A stretch of DNA of 64,000 nt from Paenibacillus xylanilyticus. GTDB lineage: Bacteria > Bacillota > Bacilli > Paenibacillales > Paenibacillaceae. Below, piece by piece: positions 25,481 through 34,892 of this stretch. A model generated the notes under the pieces. It did not search any database, was not told the origin of the DNA, and worked only from the letters and a program-made list of their open reading frames with translations. The DNA lies in the NCBI RefSeq assembly GCF_013359935.1, contig NZ_JABMCB010000160.1, positions 62,001 to 126,000 of the forward strand, written 5' to 3'. The translations under genes and the position numbers were made by a program. Position 1 is the stretch's first letter; each line of letters starts with the position of its first letter.

Positions 25481-27748
25481 ATGAGCGAAACGAATCAGGA
25501 GTACATCGTACTATCTGGTGCGAGGGAAAACAATCTTAAGAATGTATCCTTGCGCATCCCCAAACGGAAAATCACAATTTTCACCGGGGTATCCGGATCC
25601 GGCAAATCATCAATCGTTTTTGATACAATCGCTGCAGAATCCACGCGTTTGCTGAATGAGAACTTCAGCATGTTCGTACGTATGTTCCTGCCCCGAGTAC
25701 CACAACCGGATACGGATGCGATCGAAAATCTGAGCATGGCAGTGATTGTGGACCAGAAACGATTAGGCGGTGGTTCTCATTCCACAATGGGTACGATTAC
25801 TGATATTTCACCCATTCTGCGGCTGCTCTTTTCTAGAGTCGGTAAGCCTTATGTTGGACCAGTTAACATGTTCTCGTTTAATGATCCACAAGGCATGTGT
25901 CCCGAGTGTAACGGAATCGGACGAAGGCTCGGCGTTGATATGAGCAAGGCTGTGGACATGACCAAATCTCTAAACGATGGGGCTATCTTGCTCCCGGACT
26001 ATGGCGTGAATGGCTGGGATTGGAACATGGTCCTGCAGTCCGGGGACTTCGATCCGAACAAGAAGCTGAACGAATATTCCGACGACGAGTTGGAACTGCT
26101 TTTGTATGGCAAGGCTAGAAAAGTGAAGGTGGATTTCGCAGGTAAGGCAACTAATATTACGGTAGAAGGTGTCATTGAGAAGTTTACCAACAAATACATC
26201 AAGCAGGATGTTAAGACGAAATCTGAACGAACACAAAAAGCGGTTATGCCGTTTATCTCAGAGGGTCCCTGTTCCAGTTGTCAGGGTGCAAGACTTAGTC
26301 AGGCAGCGCTCAGCTGCAGAATTAATGGACTCAATATTGCGGAGATGTCTGCCATGGAGGTGGGTCAGCTTATTGGAGTCATTCGTGAGATTGATGACGC
26401 AGTTGCAGCGCCAGTTATCAAGTCATTGACGGAACGGCTGCAGCATCTGGTGGATATCGGACTGGACTACCTGACATTGGACCGTGAGACAGATACATTA
26501 TCCGGCGGCGAGTCGCAGCGGGTCAAGATGGTGAAACACCTCAGTGGCAGCCTTGTGGATGTCACTTACATCTTTGATGAACCTAGCGTTGGCTTGCACC
26601 CTCGTGACGTACACCGATTAAATGAAATACTTCAGAAGCTGCGTGATAAGGGCAACACCGTGATTGTCGTTGAGCACGATCCGGATGTGATCAAGGTTGC
26701 GGACCATATCGTAGACGTTGGACCTCATGCTGGCAGCCGTGGCGGCACAATAGTATATGAAGGAAGTTTCCATGGTCTGCTGGAATCAGGTACCCTGACT
26801 GGCTCCTACATGAAACGGCCTCTGCAATTGAAGCACAATTGCAGGCAGTCATCTGGCAAGCTGCCCATTAAGGATGCCACCTTGCATAACCTGCAGAATG
26901 TAAGTGTAGACATTCCAACGGGTGTGCTTACTGTCGTTACAGGTGTCGCCGGTTCAGGCAAAAGTACGCTAATCAACGAAGTATTTCTCAGCCAGCATTC
27001 GGATGCAATCGTGATCGACCAATCCGCGGTAGGTGTATCAACACGCTCGAATCCTGCAACTTACACTGGCATCATGGATGATGTTCGCAAAGCGTTCGCC
27101 AAGGAAAACAAGGTGAACCAAGGCCTGTTCAGCTTCAATTCCAAGGGAGCATGCGAGCATTGTCAGGGGCTTGGGGTCATATATACAGACCTTTCCTTCC
27201 TGGACAGCGTGAAGCTGCCGTGTGATGTATGCGAAGGCAGACGGTTCAAAGATGAGGTACTCGAGTATAAGCTGAACGGCAAGTCAATTGCTGAAGTACT
27301 GGAGATGACCGTGGAGCAAGCGTTGGAGTTTTTCCAACTCAAAGAAGTTATGCGCAAACTTCAAGCCATGAGTGATGTCGGACTGAATTACATTACGCTT
27401 GGACAGCCGCTTAGCACGCTCTCCGGTGGGGAATGCCAACGAATCAAGTTGGCAAGTGAACTGCACAAGAAGGGCAGTATCTACGTAATGGACGAGCCGA
27501 CAACCGGTCTTCATATGTCGGATATCGGTCATTTGCTGGAGATCATGAACCGCCTGGTGGATGCCGGCAACACTGTGATTGTCATCGAGCATAATCTCGA
27601 CGTGATTAGCCAAGCGGATTGGATTATTGATATGGGACCAGACGGAGGCAGCAAGGGTGGACAGGTGGTTTTCGAGGGATTACCTTCGCAGATTGTCCAT
27701 GAGGAAAAGTCGATTACAGGTAAGTATTTAGACAGTAATGAGAAATAA
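25481..27748 (+). CDS. UvrA-like ABC ATPase lacking the UvrB-binding domain
   Basis: 755 residues; true UvrA has about 940-960. Two ABC units are intact: Walker A GVSGSGKSS (about 37) and GVAGSGKST (about 490), signatures LSGGESQRV and LSGGECQRI, and Walker B YIFDEPSVGLHP and YVMDEPTTGLHM. Zinc cysteine pairs are CPECNGIG, CSSCQGAR, CEHCQGLG and CDVCEGRR. The segment LLFSRVGKPYVGPVNMFSFN runs straight into the zinc module, so the roughly 110-residue UvrB-binding domain is missing. This matches UvrA2/DrrC-like proteins tied to drug tolerance rather than excision repair. It lies downstream of, and is probably repressed by, the ArsR at 25065. Confidence 0.92.
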   Translation: MSETNQEYIVLSGARENNLKNVSLRIPKRKITIFTGVSGSGKSSIVFDTIAAESTRLLNENFSMFVRMFLPRVPQPDTDAIENLSMAVIVDQKRLGGGSHSTMGTITDISPILRLLFSRVGKPYVGPVNMFSFNDPQGMCPECNGIGRRLGVDMSKAVDMTKSLNDGAILLPDYGVNGWDWNMVLQSGDFDPNKKLNEYSDDELELLLYGKARKVKVDFAGKATNITVEGVIEKFTNKYIKQDVKTKSERTQKAVMPFISEGPCSSCQGARLSQAALSCRINGLNIAEMSAMEVGQLIGVIREIDDAVAAPVIKSLTERLQHLVDIGLDYLTLDRETDTLSGGESQRVKMVKHLSGSLVDVTYIFDEPSVGLHPRDVHRLNEILQKLRDKGNTVIVVEHDPDVIKVADHIVDVGPHAGSRGGTIVYEGSFHGLLESGTLTGSYMKRPLQLKHNCRQSSGKLPIKDATLHNLQNVSVDIPTGVLTVVTGVAGSGKSTLINEVFLSQHSDAIVIDQSAVGVSTRSNPATYTGIMDDVRKAFAKENKVNQGLFSFNSKGACEHCQGLGVIYTDLSFLDSVKLPCDVCEGRRFKDEVLEYKLNGKSIAEVLEMTVEQALEFFQLKEVMRKLQAMSDVGLNYITLGQPLSTLSGGECQRIKLASELHKKGSIYVMDEPTTGLHMSDIGHLLEIMNRLVDAGNTVIVIEHNLDVISQADWIIDMGPDGGSKGGQVVFEGLPSQIVHEEKSITGKYLDSNEK

Positions 27749-27796
27749 TAAAAAGAACAATTTATGGGATTCAAGGGGAATGCGGAGGCTTACTAT

Positions 27797-28267
27797 ATGT
27801 TCATAAGAGAAATAGAAGAGAGAGATAATAAACAGGTCGAATCGCTTATTCGAACCTGTTTGATCGAATTTGGAGCAAATAAACCAGGGACAGCTTGGAC
27901 TGACCCCAATTTAGGTGATTTCTATAATCTATACCAAAATGAGGGCTCTAAATACTGGGTGGTTGAGGAAAACGCAAAAATAGTAGCGGGTTGTGGCATT
28001 GGACCGATTGAGGGCTTTCCGCAAATTTGCGAATTGCAAAAGATGTATGCATTAAAAGAGACAAGAGGCACAGGTATTTCAAGCGAATTACTTCACGTTG
28101 TCCTTGAATTTGCGAAAAAGCATTATGAACAATGTTATCTTGAAACCCTCAGCAATATGGTTGCAGCCAACAAGTTCTATGCAAAAAACGGATTTATTTC
28201 ATTAGACAAACCACTAAATGAATCGGAACATTTTGCATGCGACATATGGTATATGAAATCTTTATAA
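27797..28267 (+). CDS. GNAT-family N-acetyltransferase
   Basis: About 156 residues of the GNAT fold: an N-terminal strand FIREIEERDNKQVESLI, the central beta-hairpin AGCGIGPIEGFPQICELQKM, the acetyl-CoA pocket ETRGTGISSELL (variant of RxxGxG) and ANKFYAKNGFI near the end. The substrate is unknown. The ATG at 27797 follows GGAGG by 9 nt and is preferred to the longer frame. It follows the UvrA-like gene by 48 bp and may share its transcript. Confidence 0.87.
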   Translation: MFIREIEERDNKQVESLIRTCLIEFGANKPGTAWTDPNLGDFYNLYQNEGSKYWVVEENAKIVAGCGIGPIEGFPQICELQKMYALKETRGTGISSELLHVVLEFAKKHYEQCYLETLSNMVAANKFYAKNGFISLDKPLNESEHFACDIWYMKSL

Positions 28268-28295
28268 ACAGAATTAGTTTTGTGGAAAACACTAG

Positions 28296-28338
28296 CCGGT
28301 ACTCCCTAAAGCAGGGAATATCGGTTTTATTATTTTTA
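28296..28338 (+). terminator. Intrinsic terminator after the GNAT gene
   Basis: CCGGTACTCCCT pairs with AGGGAATATCGG around a short loop, followed by TTTTATTATTTTT. Confidence 0.8.
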
Positions 28339-28443
28339 TCAATAAAAATGGAGAAGCTCATATGCTCACTGTTATGCACTTCCTTTTTATGTATAATTAA
28401 GTTGAACATTGGATTGTCGATCAAGTCACTGAGGAGGAAATAT

Positions 28444-28563
28444 ATGTTAGCTTTAATCTTGATTTTGGGTTCGATCTATATTGCAGCTTATTTGCGTGCA
28501 ATCTACATCAAACTTGAAAAAATAGCTGATGCACTGGATCGGAAAAATGGCAGTGGGGACTAG
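28444..28563 (+). CDS. Small single-pass membrane protein
   Basis: 39 residues with one membrane helix (LALILILGSIYIAAYLRAIY) and a charged C-terminal tail (KLEKIADALDRKNGSGD). The ATG follows GAGGAGG at good spacing, which supports translation despite the small size. Its stop codon overlaps the stop of the convergent gene. Function unknown. Confidence 0.6.
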   Translation: MLALILILGSIYIAAYLRAIYIKLEKIADALDRKNGSGD

Positions 28564-29015
28564 TTTGTCTTTCTATACATTTTGAAGAATAACACGGAGT
28601 ACACATACATGGCTATGATGGGAATCAAATAAGAAAAGAACGTCCAAAAAACATTCCAGTTATTAAAGTACGTTACTCTTCCTTGCTGCTTCAACAGCCA
28701 TTCCAGGCACGTCAGCATAAGGGCACTTATGAAGATTAGAGGTACAGGTTTAATTTTTTTTTCATAGACCAGATACAGCATATATGAAGCAATGATGGGG
28801 AACAGACCTAGATCAAACGGAATTGCAGAAAAAGCTATATTTTTAAAAACAGGCGAGAGCAGCCAAAAGTAATTGAATCCAATGTTATTAACCACAGAAG
28901 CCAGAGCAACTGCAACTGGGAAGAAAGGAAATAATAATCTCCAGTGCTTGATAAACAGATATATGAACAACACCCAAGGTACAACAAAACCAACAAGGAT
29001 ATTAAGAGTCATCAT
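28560..29015 (-). CDS. CBO0543-like multi-pass membrane protein
   Basis: About 151 residues with five hydrophobic segments and motifs VVNNIGFNYFWL and WLLKQQGRVTYFNNW, which are typical of the CBO0543 family of small Bacillota membrane proteins of unknown function. GGGGAGG lies 4-7 nt before two adjacent ATG codons (29013-29015 and 29010-29012), so either may be the start. Confidence 0.75.
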   Translation of the reverse strand: MMTLNILVGFVVPWVLFIYLFIKHWRLLFPFFPVAVALASVVNNIGFNYFWLLSPVFKNIAFSAIPFDLGLFPIIASYMLYLVYEKKIKPVPLIFISALMLTCLEWLLKQQGRVTYFNNWNVFWTFFSYLIPIIAMYVYSVLFFKMYRKTN

Positions 29016-29285
29016 GTTCCTCCCCAAAATTCAGTTCCTTATATTCTTGGCGGTAAGTCTTAATTTAATCCAGAGTAGATTATTAAGGGGGAGAGCTGAA
29101 CATGGAAATCAAAAAATCAGGTTTGACTCATTTGTGAGTGGAGCCATAACCGTCATATGGCAAAAGACGCCTAGCAGCAAATTTGGGAATTAGCTGGTAA
29201 GCGTCCGCTCCATATAACGTTTTTACCGACCGCCCCTCTGACCAGTATCCTTCAGCCAGACTCTTTAAACAGACGAAATCAGGAA

Positions 29286-30566
29286 TTAAATGAACCGATA
29301 AAGGCGTACACCGTGCGGAGGAACAGTTGTTTGTACCACACCTGTCGTAAGTTTGGCTGCCGTCCCGTTCCACAAATCGGTGCCCGAGGTAAAACCTGTA
29401 AGCCCGATTTGCTCCAGAGCCAGGTTCAGCGGCAGCTCAGAATCACCAACGTTAAATATTGCAGCGTAACGGGAATCATCGGTGTCTTCAGCTGTCCAGA
29501 CAATGAGATTACCTTCGCGCAGTGCTTCCTTCGCTCCACGGCTCTCCTGCTGCATGCGCAATACTTCTCGGTTGGTAAGCAGGGACAGCGTCCATTCGTC
29601 ACAGTCGCGAAGCTCGCCGCCAAAGATAAGAGGTGAGCGGAAGATGCTCCAGAGAGACATCATAGTCAACTGCTCGTCTCGTGTGAAACGGGTCCATCGG
29701 TCTGCGCCACCGCCATCCACAGACCGGATTCCGATGTGGCCGAGCGGGAGCATGTCGCAGTCTGGCCAGCAGCCTGCCTGCGGAATCCCTTGCCATGTCC
29801 TGCAGCGGTCAAACATATCCAGCAGCAGCGGCCATTGATCCCAGAAGTCATCCGTAACCCGCCACATGTTGGCATGTTCGGTGAAAAATGCGGAGTATTC
29901 CACCGGAGCCGGACCAGGGGAGAGGCTAAGCACCATTGGTCGGCCGCAGCGTTCGATGGCTTTGGAGATTAACGCGATCTCTGGCTGATGGGTGTCGTAC
30001 AGTCTGGAGGCAGCAATGTCGTCTACTTTTACCAAGTCAACACCCCACTCAGCATATAGTTCAAAGAGAGAATCATAGTAAGCTTGTGCGCCTTCTTTCG
30101 ACGCATCCACGCCGTACATATCCGTATTCCACGGACAGATGGAATTTGTGTGTGCAATATCACGCGCTGTTGCCGTAGTGTTCATAATGGGAGCAGCAGC
30201 GTGAGCAGCCTGTCTTGGAATGCCGCGCATGATATGAATGCCAAACTTCAGTCCAAGGCTATGTACATAATCGGCTAATGGCTTGAAGCCTTGCCCGCCT
30301 TCTGCGGACGGAAAACGGTTCTCGGCAGGCATTAGGCGGGAATATTCATCCATGATGAGCGGGACAAACGGTCTGTACTGAGAGGAGTTTGCATAAGGCT
30401 CGTACCATTGAATATCGACAGTAATGTAATTCCAGCCAAATGCTTTGAGATGTTCAGCCATGTAATCCGCATTGCCCCGGATTTCTTCTTCTGTGACGGC
30501 CGCGCCGTAGCAGTCCCAGCTGTTCCAGCCTAGCGGTGGTGTAGGTGCTGCAAGCTTATGATTCAT
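29286..30566 (-). CDS. Alpha-galactosidase, glycoside hydrolase family 27
   Basis: 426 residues, no signal peptide. A (beta/alpha)8 barrel starts with PPLGWNSWDCYGAAVTEEE, the clear GH27/36 opening motif. The nucleophile Asp lies in VDLVKVDD (about 187) and the acid/base Asp in RVTDDFWDQW (about 245). A beta-sandwich of about 90 residues follows. It should release terminal alpha-galactose, or arabinopyranose, from oligosaccharides inside the cell. It lies 108 bp downstream of an AraC regulator on the same strand. SD AAAGGAG precedes the ATG. Confidence 0.93.
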   Translation of the reverse strand: MNHKLAAPTPPLGWNSWDCYGAAVTEEEIRGNADYMAEHLKAFGWNYITVDIQWYEPYANSSQYRPFVPLIMDEYSRLMPAENRFPSAEGGQGFKPLADYVHSLGLKFGIHIMRGIPRQAAHAAAPIMNTTATARDIAHTNSICPWNTDMYGVDASKEGAQAYYDSLFELYAEWGVDLVKVDDIAASRLYDTHQPEIALISKAIERCGRPMVLSLSPGPAPVEYSAFFTEHANMWRVTDDFWDQWPLLLDMFDRCRTWQGIPQAGCWPDCDMLPLGHIGIRSVDGGGADRWTRFTRDEQLTMMSLWSIFRSPLIFGGELRDCDEWTLSLLTNREVLRMQQESRGAKEALREGNLIVWTAEDTDDSRYAAIFNVGDSELPLNLALEQIGLTGFTSGTDLWNGTAAKLTTGVVQTTVPPHGVRLYRFI

Positions 30567-30674
30567 GGTAAATCTCCTTTACTGATTAATTATTGCTCTT
30601 GTTGTGTTCATCATAATAAAGGAGTTTAGTAATATCTACAGTAATTTTAAACACCAAGTAGCACAATATTGCGG

Positions 30675-31556
30675 TTAATCGAAGAACAGTTTACGATATG
30701 CCAGGCTATCGCCTCCGCTGCGGAACTCACCTGGTGTAAGCCCGGTCATGGTGCGAAAAGCTTTAATAAAGTAACTTCCGCTGGAGTAGCCAACCCGTTC
30801 TGCAATGGCCTCAATGCTAAGTCCGGTTCCCCGAAGCAATTCCATGGCTTTCTCCGTGCGGATGCGAGTTAAATATGCGCCTGGTGTCAGACCCGTGCTG
30901 GCCGAGAATCGGCGAATCAAATGATATTTGGACAAAGAGACATGCTCAGATAGCTGATCAATACTAATCATCTGTGCATAGTTATTCTCTATAAATTCAG
31001 CTGCGCGCTGAACGTTTTCTGACCAATTGTTTCTGTTTCGCAGAGTTGTTACCTGTAGTCTGGCCAGTTCTGTGATGAACTGGTATACAGAAGAAGAAGC
31101 GATGAAAGGATCCGAGATTCGGCCTGCTGCCGCATCGTTCACAATCATTCGCAATAACTTAACTGGTGAACAATCTACGGGCAGGTATGGGACTTCTCCT
31201 GCTTCACGCAAGAATTTGCGCCAAAGAGGCAGAATCAGATTCGGCCGGAAGAGCAAAAATAGAAATTCCCATGGATCTTTGGAATCAGCATGGTAATAAT
31301 AGCGATGGGGTCCTGGAATTTCAGCAAGAAAAGCCTGTCCGCCAGTGATGCGGTGTCGCTGTTTCCCGGATTCATATATACCTTCGCCGGAAAGGGTGTA
31401 CTGGAAAAGAAGGAGAGGCCCATCGGTACGCTCCAGCCCGTCCCAATGATAGGAAGGATTGGTGATGGAATCACAGCCAGCCGCAAATAATACGCATAGC
31501 TGCAGCTCCTTATCTTCCGCGAATCGAAAGCCGTATGTACCTCTGGGCATGTCCAT
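30675..31556 (-). CDS. AraC-family regulator (next to alpha-galactosidase)
   Basis: 293 residues. The N-terminal AraC-type cupin (about 40-140) has GPHRYYYHADSKDPWEFLFL; the C-terminal DNA-binding domain carries ISIDQLSEHVSLSKYHLIRR and SIEAIAERVGYSSGSYF, ending in GLTPGEFRSGG. It probably activates the GH27 gene downstream in response to a galactoside; this is inferred from context. SD AAGGAGAC precedes the ATG. Confidence 0.92.
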   Translation of the reverse strand: MDMPRGTYGFRFAEDKELQLCVLFAAGCDSITNPSYHWDGLERTDGPLLLFQYTLSGEGIYESGKQRHRITGGQAFLAEIPGPHRYYYHADSKDPWEFLFLLFRPNLILPLWRKFLREAGEVPYLPVDCSPVKLLRMIVNDAAAGRISDPFIASSSVYQFITELARLQVTTLRNRNNWSENVQRAAEFIENNYAQMISIDQLSEHVSLSKYHLIRRFSASTGLTPGAYLTRIRTEKAMELLRGTGLSIEAIAERVGYSSGSYFIKAFRTMTGLTPGEFRSGGDSLAYRKLFFD

Positions 31557-31655
31557 GAATGTCTCCTTATGGTTATGAGATTGTTTTTGCGAACAACCGA
31601 TTAATTCTGATTATATGCTATTACGATTAGGATGAGGAGGCAATTGCCGTGTTTA

Positions 31656-32315
31656 CTATATAGAATGCCTGTTGTCTTTCATGAGATCCGTTGAGGAACC
31701 GGAATGGCTGGAGAAACGATCTACTACCTTTTTCATCAAAGGCATAAAAGTATTTAGTATAACTCCTCCTAAACAAACGGTCAGTATCGTTCCCATACCA
31801 ATGGGGCCCTTTAAAATCAACGCCAGTAACAGGAACACAAGGTAAATGAGCGTTCTCGCAACCAAGAGATTCGATCGGGTAAGTTTTTGAATAATCAATG
31901 TTAATCGATCCAGGGGAATCGGTGCGAAGTTGGTCAGTAGGTATGTTGCAGTTCCTAATCCAATAAGTACCAAACCAATGACCATATATACAATTTTACC
32001 GATCCATAATTCTGGAGTTATCCAACTGTGCAAGAAGAAAAGCCACATATCAATGCCAATCCCTGTTATAAATGCGGTTAACAACCCTAGAAGTTCTGGT
32101 TTTTGTTTTGATAGAACAGAATTGCAGCATATCAGGAGCAGCGCAATAATGATCTCCCAGCTTCCTACTGAAAGCCCCACATTGAACGAAAGCCCTACCA
32201 ACAATGCATCAAAAGGCGAGGTCCCAAGGTCCGATTGAATCGTAAACGAAATTCCAAGTGTCAATATTAATATTCCCATGATAAAAAATACATATTTCAA
32301 TTTAATCGCCCTCAT
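31656..32315 (-). CDS. YczE/YitT-type integral membrane protein
   Basis: About 219 residues with five or six membrane helices. The opening LTLGISFTIQSDLGTSPFD is the signature of the YczE/YyaS group of membrane proteins. YczE of B. subtilis is linked to surfactin and bacillomycin production, but the molecular role is unknown. The start is uncertain: the ATG at 32315 has no good SD, and an upstream in-frame TTG (32343-32345) overlaps the probable promoter. It is divergent from paiA. Confidence 0.8.
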   Translation of the reverse strand: MRAIKLKYVFFIMGILILTLGISFTIQSDLGTSPFDALLVGLSFNVGLSVGSWEIIIALLLICCNSVLSKQKPELLGLLTAFITGIGIDMWLFFLHSWITPELWIGKIVYMVIGLVLIGLGTATYLLTNFAPIPLDRLTLIIQKLTRSNLLVARTLIYLVFLLLALILKGPIGMGTILTVCLGGVILNTFMPLMKKVVDRFSSHSGSSTDLMKDNRHSI

Positions 32316-32329
32316 TATTACTATTTTAT

Positions 32330-32390
32330 GTTGCAAATACAACAAAATTAAAGTAGATTTAATATATCCTTTTTTAATTGAGTTTGCAAC
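32330..32390. promoter_or_regulatory. Mirrored TTGNRTTTGCAAC motifs in both divergent promoters
   Basis: TTGTATTTGCAAC occurs on the minus strand at 32330-32342 and TTGAGTTTGCAAC on the plus strand at 32378-32390. Each lies in front of one of the divergent genes (YczE-like and paiA). The minus copy is itself a dyad, GTTG-N6-CAAC. A shared regulator is possible. Confidence 0.4.
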
Positions 32391-32397
32391 AAAATAA

Positions 32398-32994
<597 letters not shown>

Positions 32995-33055
32995 CTCAGA
33001 AAAGTCATTGCCGGATTTGCTTTAGCATTAAAAATAATATAAATGATCCAAAATA

Positions 33056-33087
33056 GAACCTGAATTTGACATTCGGGTTCTTTTTAC
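33056..33087 (+). terminator. Intrinsic terminator of paiA
   Basis: GAACCTGAAT and ATTCGGGTTC form the stem around TTGAC, followed by TTTTTA. Confidence 0.85.
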
Positions 33088-33125
33088 TGTACAGACGGGT
33101 GAAACCTCCGAATAAATGTTTGGGG

Positions 33126-34457
33126 TTACATCGCTTCTTCAATTTCAGGCAGCGCGTTTTGTGCTGATGTGCTTCTGATGCGCTGATTCACATACAGAAC
33201 CAGGCCCACAACGATCCATCCCGTGCCGAGCAGCAGTGAGGAAGCTTCAAGTTGAGTGATGAGATATAAAATGAATAGGGCTCCTAACAAAGGAAAAACC
33301 ATTCGTAGAACCCAGTCCTGTACACTGCGCTTTTTCTCACGAATCATATAATGACAGATGACGGAGAGATTGACGAACAGGAAGGCAGTTAGTGCACCAA
33401 AACTGACAAACATGATGGCTGTCTCAAGACTGATGAACAATGCAGCCAGCGAAATGGCACTGACCAGCACGATATTGAATACTGGCGTACGGAACTTGGG
33501 ATGGATTGAACTGAATTTCCGTGGCAGCAAGGAGGATCTTCCCATGACAAACAGCAGCCTCGAAACAGTTGTCATGGAGGACATGCCCTGCGCCAGTACG
33601 GAGAAAATGACGACAAAGGTAAAGATGGATGCAAGTGTTCCTCCACCAATGACCTGCATTAATTCGAATCCTGCGGAGTCCATATGTGTAAACGTGAAGG
33701 AAGGGTACATTTGTTGAATCAAATAAGCCGTTGCGAAGTACATAATGCCTGCAACACTGACGATAATTAGAATGGCCCGAGGTATCGTTTTTTCGGGTTT
33801 ACGTGTTTCTTCTGCCATCGTTGTAATGGAATCAAAGCCAAGGAATGAAAAACAGACGAGAGAAGCACCGGCCATTACCGCGGAGAAAGGAACGCCTTCT
33901 ACCGAATGAAGGGGATTGAATCCTGCTGACACCCCTTGGGTCATGGCTTTGTATACAAGAAAGGCGCAAAAAGCTGCTATAAAAATGATCTGCATCAGCA
34001 CGAATATTTTGTTGACGTTTGCGGACGTTTTGATGCCGATCACATTGATGGTCATCACAATAAGGGTGAGCAGCACAATCCAGACTGCTGAAGGGATGGA
34101 GGGAAACTGGGCATGAAGATTAATGCCAAACATGAGAACAGCTACAATGCAGGAAAACAGATAATCGAGTAGAATCACCCAGCCGACCAAAAAGCCGATA
34201 AAGGGGTTCATCGCCTGACTTACATAAGTGTATGCCGAACCGGACACGGGGAAAGCTTTGGCCATTTGTCCATAGCTGGCTGCCGTAAATAAAATGGCTA
34301 CAAAAGCAAGGACGTAGGCAGCGAGCAGCATTCCTTGAGATCCTTCATGAAGCACGCCAAAACTTGTAAAAAAAATCATGGGAGACATCCAGGCCAGCCC
34401 CATGGTCACCACATGGCTCAAGGAGAGATTTCTTTTGAGTGTTATATTTTGTGACAT
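33126..34457 (-). CDS. APC-superfamily permease (PuuP/YkfD-like), divergent from the guanidine operon
   Basis: 443 residues with about twelve membrane helices. LAWMSPMIFFTSFGVLHEGS and SYGQMAKAFPVSGSAYTYVS are typical of the amino-acid/polyamine permease group related to PuuP and YgjI. The ATG at 34455-34457 follows GAAGGAGG and is preferred. It faces away from the guanidine riboswitch operon, and a perfect palindrome (34566-34577) lies in its upstream region. It could import a guanidino compound or an amine; this is inferred from position only. Confidence 0.9.
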   Translation of the reverse strand: MSQNITLKRNLSLSHVVTMGLAWMSPMIFFTSFGVLHEGSQGMLLAAYVLAFVAILFTAASYGQMAKAFPVSGSAYTYVSQAMNPFIGFLVGWVILLDYLFSCIVAVLMFGINLHAQFPSIPSAVWIVLLTLIVMTINVIGIKTSANVNKIFVLMQIIFIAAFCAFLVYKAMTQGVSAGFNPLHSVEGVPFSAVMAGASLVCFSFLGFDSITTMAEETRKPEKTIPRAILIIVSVAGIMYFATAYLIQQMYPSFTFTHMDSAGFELMQVIGGGTLASIFTFVVIFSVLAQGMSSMTTVSRLLFVMGRSSLLPRKFSSIHPKFRTPVFNIVLVSAISLAALFISLETAIMFVSFGALTAFLFVNLSVICHYMIREKKRSVQDWVLRMVFPLLGALFILYLITQLEASSLLLGTGWIVVGLVLYVNQRIRSTSAQNALPEIEEAM

Positions 34458-34565
34458 TACAGAACCTCCTTCAATATCGAAAATGATACAACGTTTAGCT
34501 ATGTCATGACACTTCACATTCTTGCAGGGGTTTTATTAAAAATCAAGTTATTTTTTCGAAGATAT

Positions 34566-34577
34566 ACGAACGTTCGT
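34566..34577. promoter_or_regulatory. Perfect palindrome in the APC promoter region
   Basis: ACGAACGTTCGT is a perfect 12-bp palindrome 110 bp upstream of the permease start, next to a TATATC (-10-like) element on the minus strand. It resembles TetR-family operators. No TetR gene is adjacent. Confidence 0.4.
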
Positions 34578-34671
34578 TCATTTTCTATAGTAGTATTTTC
34601 GTCATTTTGAGCGGATTAAGAAATAAACACAAACGAAATGGACTGTTTTTTAGTTTTTTTCAAAAAAACTA

Positions 34672-34700
34672 TTGTGAAATATGATATTTGATGTTAGTAT
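34672..34700 (+). promoter_or_regulatory. Promoter of the guanidine operon
   Basis: The -35 TTGTGA (34672-34677), a 17-bp spacer and -10 TAGTAT (34695-34700). Transcription would start near 34707, about 20 nt before the aptamer. Confidence 0.55.
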
Positions 34701-34725
34701 TCATAACATGAATTGCATACAATGT

Positions 34726-34822
34726 TTTCTAGGGTTCCGAGCCGTACACGGCTGACTGGTCCGAGAGAAAACGCATGGGGTATATAACCTGATGTACACG
34801 GCGGGATAAAAGCCCGGGAGAA
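34726..34822 (+). promoter_or_regulatory. Guanidine-I riboswitch (ykkC aptamer)
   Basis: The conserved blocks occur in order: CTAGGGTTCCG, ACTGGTCCGAGAGA and ACACGGCGGGATAAAAGCCC, with the variable stem between. These are the hallmark sequences of the ykkC class I aptamer that binds free guanidinium. The terminator at 34811 shares AGCCCGGGAGA with the aptamer's 3' side, so ligand binding should free transcription of the operon that follows. Confidence 0.95.
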
Positions 34823-34866
34823 TCGATCAAAGAGCAATCTTTGATGTTTCTCCCGGGCTTTTTTCT
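34811..34866 (+). terminator. Expression-platform terminator of the guanidine riboswitch
   Basis: AGCCCGGGAGAA pairs with TTTCTCCCGGGCT, with an inner ATCAAAGA/TCTTTGAT stem, followed by TTTTTT. Its 5' arm overlaps the aptamer's last helix. Confidence 0.92.
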
Positions 34867-34892
34867 ATACTTTTCTACAGGAGGAATGAACA

